This document shows, piece by piece, positions 1-5,215 of a DNA stretch of 5,215 bases. Below the pieces are notes generated by a model. The model was given only the letters and a program-made list of their open reading frames with translations. It did no database searches and had not been told where the DNA came from. The stretch is from NCBI GenBank assembly GCA_025927935.1, contig JAICKM010000520.1, positions 1-5,215 of the forward strand. The letters are read 5' to 3'. This stretch comes from Chloroflexia bacterium. GTDB taxonomy: Bacteria; Chloroflexota; Chloroflexia; QHBQ01; JADMIH01. The stretch's first letter is position 1; every line of letters begins with the position of its first letter. Made by a program: the position numbers and the translations under genes.

Positions 1-663
1 ATCGGCGCGCTCAAGCTGGCGCGCGGCCTCATGCTGGCCGAGCCGGATGTCAAGACAGTGCTGATCGCCGGGGGCTATCGCAACGGCGACCTGGTCGACT
101 ATCGCAACCCCCGTTCGCGCTTCATGATCAACCTCAGCGCGGGCGGCGGCGCGATTCTGCTACGCAAAGGCTACCCGCGCAACCGGCTGCTAGGCACCTC
201 GGTCATCGTGGACGGCTCGTTCTCGCTAGATGTGATCGTGCCGGCGGGCGGCACGATGGAGCCGCTGACGGCGGAGGGGATCGCGGCGGGCCGCAACCGG
301 CTCGACGTGCCCGATCCGGAGGGCATGAAGCAGCGCCTGGACACCCTGTCGATGCAGAACTTCCTGCGCGTGATCGACGAAGCCCTGGCGCAAAGCGGCC
401 ACACCCGCGCCGACATCGACTACCTCAACGTGTTGCACATGAAGCGCTCGGCGCACGATTTCGTGCTGCGCGAACTCGGCCTGCGCGAGGACCAGTCGTT
501 CTACCTGTCGGACTTCGGCCACATCGGCCAGCAGGACCAGGCGGTGTCGATCAAAAAGGGGCTGGAAACCGGCCGGCTGCGCGATGGCGACCTGATGGTC
601 ATGGTCGCTGCGGGCATCGGCTACGCATGGGGAGCAGGAGTGGTGCAATGGGGATCGAACTAA
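1..663 (+). CDS. 3-oxoacyl-ACP synthase III (KASIII/FabH)-like condensing enzyme, 5'-truncated by window edge
   Basis: The reading frame is open from base 1, so the Met codon at 31 is internal and the true start lies outside the window. The 220 visible codons match the C-terminal two-thirds of a thiolase-fold KASIII-like protein, whose usual length is about 330-350 residues. The window opens on an ALKLARGLM helix, which in this family comes shortly after the catalytic Cys, so that Cys is just off the edge and cannot be checked. The core strand with INLSAGGGAILL (about codons 43-54) follows. The FabH His of PHQAN aligns with LHMKR (His codon 436-438). The FabH Asn of the GNTSAAS loop aligns with His (codon 520-522) in GHIGQQDQ. 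The C-terminus, GIGYAWGAGVVQW, matches the FabH ending GGGFTWGSALVRF. Family members perform decarboxylative or non-decarboxylative Claisen condensation of acyl thioesters in the cytosol. Because of the changed Asn position, true FabH priming activity is doubtful. The gene is cotranscribed with, and overlaps, the SDR gene. Confidence 0.85.
   Translation: MGALKLARGLMLAEPDVKTVLIAGGYRNGDLVDYRNPRSRFMINLSAGGGAILLRKGYPRNRLLGTSVIVDGSFSLDVIVPAGGTMEPLTAEGIAAGRNRLDVPDPEGMKQRLDTLSMQNFLRVIDEALAQSGHTRADIDYLNVLHMKRSAHDFVLRELGLREDQSFYLSDFGHIGQQDQAVSIKKGLETGRLRDGDLMVMVAAGIGYAWGAGVVQWGSN
636..640 (+). promoter_or_regulatory. Ribosome binding site for the SDR gene
   Basis: The bases AGGAG lie 7 bases upstream of the ATG at 648, an ideal Shine-Dalgarno match and spacing. 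The in-frame upstream ATG at 627 has no such motif and would add seven residues (MGSRSGA) before the normal SDR N-terminus. The site therefore decides the start at 648. It sits inside the 3' end of the ketosynthase-like gene, which suggests translational coupling. Confidence 0.75.
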
Positions 664-1427
664 CCGGCAAAGTGGCCGTGATCACCGGCGGGGCGAACGG
701 CATCGGGCGCGAAACGGCGCTCACCTTCGTGCGGGCCGGGGCCGCCGTGGTGATCTGGGATATGGCCGAGGCCACCGGGCACGCCGTCGCCGAGCAGATC
801 CGCGCCGACGGCGGCAAGGCCGTCTTCCGCAAGGTCAACGTCGCCGACCAGGCCGATGTCGAAGCCGCCGTGAGCGAGGTGCTCCAGGAGTATGGCCGCA
901 TCGACATCCTGATCAACAACGCCGGCATCACCCGCGACGCGCAACTGGTCAAAGTCAAGGACGGCCAGGTGACGGGCAAGATGAGCGAGGCCGATTTTGA
1001 CGCGGTGATCGCCGTCAACCTGAAAGGCGTGTTCAACTGCACTCAGGCCGTCGCCCCGGTGATGATCGCGCAGGGCGCCGGGCGCATCGTCAGCGCGTCG
1101 TCGGTGGTCGGACTCTACGGCAACTTCGGGCAGACTAACTACGTGGCCTCCAAGGCCGGGGTGATCGGCATGACCCGCGTCTGGGCGCGCGAACTGGGCA
1201 AGCGTGGCATCACCGCCAACGCCGTCGCGCCCGGCTTCATCGCCACCGAGATGACGGCGGCCATGCCCGACTCGGTGCTGGCGGGCATGATCGCCCGCAC
1301 TCCCCTGGGGCGCATGGGCGAACCCGCCGACGTGGCCGCGGCCTACCTGTTCCTGGCCTCCGACGAGGCGGCTTTCATCAACGGCGCCATCCTGAACGTG
1401 GACGGCGGCCTGGTCGTCGGCACCTGA
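648..1427 (+). CDS. FabG-type short-chain dehydrogenase/reductase (3-oxoacyl-ACP/CoA reductase-like)
   Basis: A 259-residue classical SDR, probably a cytosolic tetramer, that likely reduces a 3-oxoacyl thioester to the 3-hydroxyacyl form or does the reverse. The Rossmann motif TGGANGIG is at residues 13-20 and NNAG at 90-93. The catalytic tetrad is complete: Asn124, Ser152, Tyr165 and Lys169 (YxxxK). The PG motif is at 195-196 and the C-terminal NVDGG at 250-254. Asp38 at the end of strand beta-2 (VVIWD) points to NAD(H) rather than NADP(H), by the general SDR rule, whereas housekeeping FabG uses NADPH. The loop between NNAG and the catalytic Asn is 31 residues, against 22 in E. coli FabG as I recall it, an insertion of about nine around DGQVTGKM. 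The start is set by the AGGAG at 636-640. The gene overlaps the upstream ketosynthase-like gene by 16 bases, supporting a shared pathway. Substrate chain length and carrier (ACP or CoA) cannot be read from the sequence. Confidence 0.92.
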   Translation: MGIELTGKVAVITGGANGIGRETALTFVRAGAAVVIWDMAEATGHAVAEQIRADGGKAVFRKVNVADQADVEAAVSEVLQEYGRIDILINNAGITRDAQLVKVKDGQVTGKMSEADFDAVIAVNLKGVFNCTQAVAPVMIAQGAGRIVSASSVVGLYGNFGQTNYVASKAGVIGMTRVWARELGKRGITANAVAPGFIATEMTAAMPDSVLAGMIARTPLGRMGEPADVAAAYLFLASDEAAFINGAILNVDGGLVVGT

Positions 1428-1443
1428 GAGGTCCTGCCCTACT

Positions 1444-2976
1444 ATGTACATCGGCGATTGGCTAGCCCGGCGCGACATGCTCAGCCCGCACAAAGTGGCG
1501 CTGATCGATACCCTGCACGACGACCAGCCGATCACGTACCGCGAGTGGAACGCCGCGGCCAACCAGACGGCGAATCTGTTGCGCGATCTGGGCATCGGCA
1601 AGGGCGACCGCGTGGCCGTGCTGGCGATGAACTGCGTCGAGTACCTGGACATCTGGTTCGCCTGCGGCAAGCTGGGCGCCATCCTGCAAACGCTCAACTG
1701 GCGGCTGACGCCCCACGAGCTAGGCGGCTTGCTGGCCGACGGCACACCCGGCGTGCTGGTCTACGGACCGGAATTCGTCGCCCAGGTCCAGGCCGTGCGC
1801 GCCGAGGCCGCGTCGGTGCGCCACTGGGTGGCCCTTGACCCGGACGGCCGCGCGGCGCCGGATGACCCGGTCTTCACGACGCGCGAAAGCTACCCGGCCA
1901 CACCGCCGCCCGCAGTCACGTTGGCCTGGGACGATCCCTGGGTGATCTGCTACACCGGCGGCACCACTGGGCTGCCCAAGGGCGCCGTGCTAACCCACGG
2001 CAACGTCGCCTGGAACTCGATCAACACCGTGATGAGTTGGGGCCTGACGCCCGACGACCGGGGTGTCCTCAATTCGCCGCTGTTCCACACGGGCGGGCTG
2101 AACGTGTTCACCGCGCCGCTGGTCCACATCGGCGGCACATCCATCGTCTGCCGGCAGTTCGACGTGGACCAGGTCTACGATCTGCTCGCCAACGCGGGCG
2201 TGACGATCTACTTCGGCGTGCCGACAATGTTCCTGGCGTTGCAGGAGCACCCGCGCTGGGCGGAGGCCGATTTTTCGCGCCTCAAGCTGGTGATCAGCGG
2301 CGGGGCGCCCTGCCCGCTGCCCGTGTTCGAGCGCTTCTGGGCGCGCGGCATCGACTTCAAGACCGGCTACGGGCTGACAGAGGCCGGCCCGAACACGTTC
2401 TGGCTGCCGCCCGAAGACGTGCGCCGCAAGCCGGGCGCGGTCGGCGCGCCGCTGTTCCACGTCGATGTGCGCGTGGTGGACGCCGCGGGCCGGGAGTGCC
2501 CGCCGGACGAAGTGGGCGAACTGATCATCCGTGGGCCGCACGTTTGCGCGGGATACTGGGGCCGCCCCGAAGAAACGGCGAAAGCCATCGTGGACGGCTG
2601 GCTGCATACCGGCGACCTGGCCCGCCGCGACGCCGAAGGCTACTACTACATCGTGGGCCGCCTCAAGGACATGATCATCTCCGGCGGCGAGAACATCTAC
2701 CCGGCGGAAGTCGAGAACGTGCTGGCCGCGCACCCCGCCGTGGCCGCGGCAGCGCTGATCGGCGTCCCCGATGCGAAATGGGGCGAAGTGGGATGCGCCG
2801 TCGTCGTCACCCGGCCCGGCGCGAGTGTGACCGAAGAAAACCTGATCGAGTTCTGCCGGGCCCGGCTGGCCCGTTACATAGTGCCGAAGAGCGTTGTCTT
2901 TACCGACACGCTGCCGCAGACCGGCGCGGGCAAGGTCGATAAGACCCTGCTCCGCGCCCGCTACGGCACCGGCTGA
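1444..2976 (+). CDS. AMP-forming acyl-CoA ligase (ANL superfamily, FadD/MenE-like)
   Basis: A 510-residue class I adenylate-forming enzyme that activates a carboxylic acid with ATP to an acyl-adenylate and then transfers it to CoA. All core motifs are intact: the phosphate loop YTGGTTGLPKG begins at Tyr170; FHTGG is at 214-218; YGLTE (A5) at 309-313; HTGD with the ribose-binding Asp391; the hinge GRLKD at 405-409; GGENIYPAEVE from 414; and the C-terminal PQTGAGK with the adenylation-step catalytic Lys497. The complete C-terminal subdomain argues for a true CoA ligase rather than a degenerate relative. The N-terminus (IGDWLARRDMLSPHKVALID) matches where family members normally begin, so ATG 1444 is accepted, although its purine-rich GAGAGG (1426-1431) is a slightly distant 12 bases away. 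It starts 16 bases after the SDR stop. Overall it resembles fatty-acid, o-succinylbenzoate and aryl-acid CoA ligases. I cannot assign the acid. No signal peptide or membrane segment is seen. Confidence 0.93.
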   Translation: MYIGDWLARRDMLSPHKVALIDTLHDDQPITYREWNAAANQTANLLRDLGIGKGDRVAVLAMNCVEYLDIWFACGKLGAILQTLNWRLTPHELGGLLADGTPGVLVYGPEFVAQVQAVRAEAASVRHWVALDPDGRAAPDDPVFTTRESYPATPPPAVTLAWDDPWVICYTGGTTGLPKGAVLTHGNVAWNSINTVMSWGLTPDDRGVLNSPLFHTGGLNVFTAPLVHIGGTSIVCRQFDVDQVYDLLANAGVTIYFGVPTMFLALQEHPRWAEADFSRLKLVISGGAPCPLPVFERFWARGIDFKTGYGLTEAGPNTFWLPPEDVRRKPGAVGAPLFHVDVRVVDAAGRECPPDEVGELIIRGPHVCAGYWGRPEETAKAIVDGWLHTGDLARRDAEGYYYIVGRLKDMIISGGENIYPAEVENVLAAHPAVAAAALIGVPDAKWGEVGCAVVVTRPGASVTEENLIEFCRARLARYIVPKSVVFTDTLPQTGAGKVDKTLLRARYGTG

Positions 2977-2998
2977 CGGCACACTGTAACCGGGAAAG

Positions 2999-3004
2999 AG
3001 AGGG
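2999..3004 (+). promoter_or_regulatory. Ribosome binding site for the LDH gene
   Basis: The purine tract AGAGGG lies 7 bases upstream of the ATG at 3012, within the short gap after the ligase. It supports that start, and no other in-frame start fits the LDH N-terminus better. I see no convincing promoter or terminator in the gap (2977-3011). Confidence 0.6.
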
Positions 3005-3011
3005 CAACACC

Positions 3012-3977
3012 ATGGTTAGTACAGCGGCCACCCAATCACATCCGAACCGGATCGCCATCGTCGGCGTCGGCAATGTCGGCGCGACTTTCGCCTATGCCTT
3101 GCTGCTCAGCGGCCTGGCGTCGGAAATCGTGCTCATCGACCTGAACCGCTCGCGCGCCGAGGGCGAGGTCATGGACCTGAATCACACGGAACCCTTCGCC
3201 CACCCCACGCGCATCTGGGCCGGGGATTACGCCGACTGCGCGGGGGCCGCCGTGACGGTAGTTTGCGCGGGCGCCGCGCAGAAGCCGGGCGAGACGCGCC
3301 TGGACCTGGTCAAGAAAAACACGGCCATCTTCAAGAGCATCGTGCCGGAAGTGGCTCGCTACAACCCGAACGGCATCCTGTTGATCGCTACTAATCCGGT
3401 GGATGTGCTCACCTATGTTAGCTGGAAGCTGTCGGGCCTGCCCGCCACTCGCGTTATCGGCTCCGGCACGATCCTCGATACAGCGCGCTTCCGCTACCTG
3501 CTGAGCCAGCACTTCGGCGTCGACTCGCGCAGCGTCCATGCCTACATTGTGGGCGAGCACGGCGACAGCGAGGTGCCGGTCTGGTCGCTGGCGAACATCG
3601 CCGGGATGCGCCTGCCCGACTTCTGCGCCGCACAGGGGCGCGACTACTCGCAGTTGGACATGGACAAGATCTTCGAGCAGACCCGCGACGCCGCCTATCA
3701 GATCATCCAGCGCAAAGGCGCCACGTTTTACGCGGTAGCCGCCGGGCTGACTCGTATCGTGGAAGCCATTTTGCGCGACCAGAGTACGGTCCTGTCGCTC
3801 TCCAGCCGGATCGAGAATTACCACGGCATCGACGACGTCTGCCTGAGCCTGCCGACGGTCATCGATCGCGGCGGGGTGGAGCAGGTGCTGCGGCTGGATG
3901 TCAGCCAGCAGGAGATTGCGGCGCTACAAGAGTCGGCGAAGGTCTTGAAAGAGACCATTGAGCAGTTGGATCTTTAA
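3012..3977 (+). CDS. ldh: L-lactate dehydrogenase (NAD-dependent, probably FBP-responsive)
   Basis: A 321-residue cytosolic enzyme of the LDH/MDH superfamily, interconverting pyruvate and L-lactate with NADH/NAD+. The dinucleotide motif GVGNVG is at 18-23, and Asp43 at the end of beta-2 indicates NAD specificity. The mobile loop reads AAQKPGETR, with Gln90 at the substrate-discriminating position (Arg in malate dehydrogenases) and catalytic Arg96. Asp156 and Arg159 lie in ILDTARFR, the proton-relay His183 in GEHGD, and Thr238 in KGATFY. These are the canonical L-LDH residues. Arg161 and His176 align with Arg173 and His188 of Geobacillus stearothermophilus LDH, which bind the activator fructose 1,6-bisphosphate, so allosteric activation is likely (inference). 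Length is normal for the family. The gene lies between an acyl-CoA ligase and two alpha/beta hydrolases, with gaps of 35 and 24 bases. The context does not explain an LDH, so either it regenerates NAD+ or it acts on another 2-oxoacid of the pathway. Confidence 0.95.
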   Translation: MVSTAATQSHPNRIAIVGVGNVGATFAYALLLSGLASEIVLIDLNRSRAEGEVMDLNHTEPFAHPTRIWAGDYADCAGAAVTVVCAGAAQKPGETRLDLVKKNTAIFKSIVPEVARYNPNGILLIATNPVDVLTYVSWKLSGLPATRVIGSGTILDTARFRYLLSQHFGVDSRSVHAYIVGEHGDSEVPVWSLANIAGMRLPDFCAAQGRDYSQLDMDKIFEQTRDAAYQIIQRKGATFYAVAAGLTRIVEAILRDQSTVLSLSSRIENYHGIDDVCLSLPTVIDRGGVEQVLRLDVSQQEIAALQESAKVLKETIEQLDL

Positions 3978-4001
3978 CCCATCCATTAGCAAGGTTCCGC
4001 C

Positions 4002-4805
4002 ATGCCACGTATCCGCGCCAACGACATCGAATTGTTCTACGAATGGAAGGGCAACCCGGAGGGTCCCATCGTGGTGTTCGTCAACGGTCTGCTGACCGAC
4101 ACGGCCAGTTGGAACGCCCACCTGCCCTTCTTCGTGGATCGCTATCACTGCCTGGTCTACGACTGCCGCGGGCAGGGTCAGTCGGATAAGCCCGACCAGG
4201 TCTATGACACTCAATTGCACACCGCCGACCTGGCCGCGCTGGTCGAGGCGCTGGGCATCGAGCGGGCCTGCTGCGTGGGTCTATCGAACGGCGGCGCGGC
4301 CCTGCTGGGCTACGCCGCCGCGCACCCGGAGCGTGTGCGGGCGCTGGTCGTATCGGGCGCTTATGCGGCAGTAGATACCATCCTGCACGTCAAACTGACC
4401 TCGTGGATCCGGGCGATGGAGGTAGGCGGCAGCCCGCTGCGCTTCGACGTGGCGCTGCCCTGGGTCTGGGGCGGCGGCTACCTGGAGCAGAACTACACCG
4501 GCTTGCTGGCCTTCCGCGAGAAAGGCGTCAACCTGCCCATCGCCCCGGCCACCAACCTGATCAAGGGGGCCATGGTCCACGACATCCGCGACCGGCTCCC
4601 GGCGATCACTGCACCCACGCTGGTCGTGGTGGGCGAGAACGACGTGCTGACGCCACCCCAACTCGCCCGCGACATCGTCGCCGCCGTGCCTGGCGCCCAA
4701 TTGCGCGTGATGGACGGGCTAGGCCACGCCGCGGCGCTGGAGCAGCCGGAAGCGTTCAGCAGGATCGTCACGGAGTTTTTCACGCAAGTTGCGGAAAGGA
4801 ACTAA
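4002..4805 (+). CDS. Alpha/beta hydrolase, serine-type (enol-lactonase/esterase-like)
   Basis: A 267-residue alpha/beta-hydrolase-fold protein, full length for the family and without a signal peptide. The catalytic triad can be placed: nucleophile Ser95 in the elbow GLSNGG, Asp214 in VVGENDVLTPP, and His242 in GLGHAAALEQPEAF. The oxyanion-loop HG motif typical of the family is replaced by VNGLLTD (about 27-33). As I recall, 3-oxoadipate enol-lactonases (PcaD) also lack the His here, and the following YDCRGQGQSDKP stretch is similar to theirs too. A lid region lies roughly at residues 125-200. The likely chemistry is hydrolysis of an ester, lactone or thioester. No neighbouring gene is from the beta-ketoadipate pathway, so pcaD is not assigned. 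The start at 4002 has a weak AAGG at 3991-3994, 7 bases upstream. Its stop is 3 bases before the next hydrolase gene. Confidence 0.88.
   Translation: MPRIRANDIELFYEWKGNPEGPIVVFVNGLLTDTASWNAHLPFFVDRYHCLVYDCRGQGQSDKPDQVYDTQLHTADLAALVEALGIERACCVGLSNGGAALLGYAAAHPERVRALVVSGAYAAVDTILHVKLTSWIRAMEVGGSPLRFDVALPWVWGGGYLEQNYTGLLAFREKGVNLPIAPATNLIKGAMVHDIRDRLPAITAPTLVVVGENDVLTPPQLARDIVAAVPGAQLRVMDGLGHAAALEQPEAFSRIVTEFFTQVAERN
4796..4800 (+). promoter_or_regulatory. Ribosome binding site for hydrolase 2
   Basis: AAGGA lies inside the last codons of hydrolase 1 and 8 bases before the ATG at 4809. This supports the start of the truncated downstream gene and suggests that the two hydrolases are translated together. 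Confidence 0.65.
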
Positions 4806-4808
4806 ACC

Positions 4809-5215
4809 ATGCCGTTTGTGCGGGCCGGGGATCTGAACGTCCACTATATCGAACAGGGCGCGGGCACGCCCATCGTCTTTGTCCACGGCAACTGGGTCAC
4901 CTCCACCACCTGGGAGCCGGTGCTGAACCGGCTGCCGGGTGGTTATCACGGTATTGCGCCGGACGTGCGCGGACGCGGCAAGACCGAGGGGCCGGATTCG
5001 GAATACAGTATCCCGTCGCTGGCCGCCGATCTGCGCGCTTTCGCCGATGCGCTGGGCCTGGACCGGTTCCACCTCGTCGGCCACTCGCTGGGCACGGCCA
5101 TCGCCATGCAGTTCGCGCTCGACCATCCCGAGCGCGTGCGCACCCTCACCGTGGTTGCGCCGGCCTGGGTGGACGGCATGCCGGAGGCGTTCAACAGCCC
5201 GGCGGGCCAGGAGGC
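4809..5215 (+). CDS. Second alpha/beta hydrolase, truncated by the right window edge
   Basis: The frame from ATG 4809 is open to the last base, giving 135 complete codons and no stop. It begins MPFVRAGDLNVHYIEQG, a typical first strand pair of the alpha/beta hydrolase fold. The oxyanion motif HGNW is at 26-29, the PDVRGRGKT turn at 51-59, and the nucleophile elbow GHSLG with Ser93 is followed by a DHPERVR helix end. The Asp and His of the triad would lie beyond the window and cannot be checked. Unlike hydrolase 1 it retains the canonical HG at the oxyanion loop, and it resembles general alpha/beta hydrolases such as esterases and MhpC/BphD-like enzymes. Ser rather than Asp at the nucleophile position excludes a haloalkane dehalogenase or OleB type. 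It starts 3 bases after hydrolase 1 and shares with it the MPxxRAxD opening and the HPERVR segment, so the pair may be an old tandem duplication or just two members of the same large family. Confidence 0.88.
   Translation, partial: MPFVRAGDLNVHYIEQGAGTPIVFVHGNWVTSTTWEPVLNRLPGGYHGIAPDVRGRGKTEGPDSEYSIPSLAADLRAFADALGLDRFHLVGHSLGTAIAMQFALDHPERVRTLTVVAPAWVDGMPEAFNSPAGQE

Noticed and set aside
627..647. Upstream in-frame ATG for the SDR
   Set aside because: It has no Shine-Dalgarno at proper spacing and adds seven residues not expected before the SDR first strand; ATG 648 has AGGAG at 7 bases.
660..1745. Long antisense open frame (361 codons) across the SDR and the ligase start
   Set aside because: It spans two well-supported + strand genes, its translation is low-complexity, rich in His, Asp, Gly and Arg, with no family motifs, and long antisense frames are expected in GC-rich coding DNA.
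2037..2942. Second + strand open frame (301 codons) inside the ligase
   Set aside because: It is Arg/Gly/Pro-rich out-of-frame translation of the ligase with no motif; explained by GC-rich codon bias.
1990..2982. Antisense open frame (330 codons) opposite the acyl-CoA ligase
   Set aside because: It is a shadow of the ligase gene; the translation has no recognisable domain and the sense strand carries every ANL motif.
2977..3011. Possible terminator or promoter in the ligase-LDH gap
   Set aside because: There is no inverted repeat followed by a T-run, and the 35 bases hold no convincing -35/-10 pair; only a ribosome binding site is visible.
3036..3824. Antisense open frame (262 codons) opposite the LDH
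   Set aside because: The sense frame has a complete set of LDH catalytic residues; the antisense product resembles nothing I recognise.
3012..3977. Malate dehydrogenase instead of lactate dehydrogenase
   Set aside because: The discriminating loop residue is Gln (AAQKPGETR), where malate dehydrogenases carry Arg.
3978..4001. Possible terminator after the LDH
   Set aside because: The 24 bases contain no stem-loop; they hold only a weak AAGG ahead of the next start.
1..5215. Canonical OleABCD olefin biosynthesis cluster
   Set aside because: OleB has an Asp nucleophile of the haloalkane-dehalogenase type and OleD is an extended SDR; here the hydrolases have Ser nucleophiles and the SDR is a 259-residue classical type.

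Overview
The window is one densely packed, unidirectional (+ strand) gene cluster from a GC-rich bacterium; codon third positions are mostly G or C. It holds six genes: a 5'-truncated ketoacyl-synthase III-like condensing enzyme, a FabG-type SDR reductase, an AMP-forming acyl-CoA ligase, an L-lactate dehydrogenase, a complete alpha/beta hydrolase, and a second alpha/beta hydrolase cut by the right edge. The overall look (GC-rich, close packing, Gram-positive-like allosteric LDH, KASIII-like enzyme with altered active site) would fit Chloroflexota or a similar lineage. That placement is an impression and not something the sequence proves.

Layout: 1-663 encodes the C-terminal two-thirds of the KASIII-like protein. 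Its last 16 bases overlap the SDR (648-1427). The acyl-CoA ligase (1444-2976) follows after 16 bases, the LDH (3012-3977) after 34-35 bases, hydrolase 1 (4002-4805) after 24 bases, and hydrolase 2 (4809 to the edge) after 3 bases. No intergenic gap is long enough for an obvious promoter, and I see no terminator hairpin, so the six genes are probably co-transcribed. No stretch above 300 bases lacks a gene. No tRNA, rRNA, CRISPR, insertion sequence or repeat array is visible.

Functionally, the first three genes form a coherent acyl-thioester set: C-C bond formation, keto/hydroxy interconversion with NAD(P)H, and activation of a free carboxylic acid to an acyl-CoA. The two hydrolases could cleave an ester, lactone or thioester made or consumed by that set. 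The LDH, with all hallmarks of a true pyruvate/lactate enzyme, is the odd member. The classes present (KASIII-like, SDR, ANL ligase, alpha/beta hydrolase) recall the OleABCD long-chain olefin pathway. However, the hydrolases have serine nucleophiles and the SDR is a short classical one, so a canonical Ole cluster is not supported. The most distinctive point is in the condensing enzyme: the position of the FabH active-site Asn is occupied by His in a GHIGQQDQ context. I do not find a clear previously undescribed system, but the gene combination and this substitution merit follow-up.
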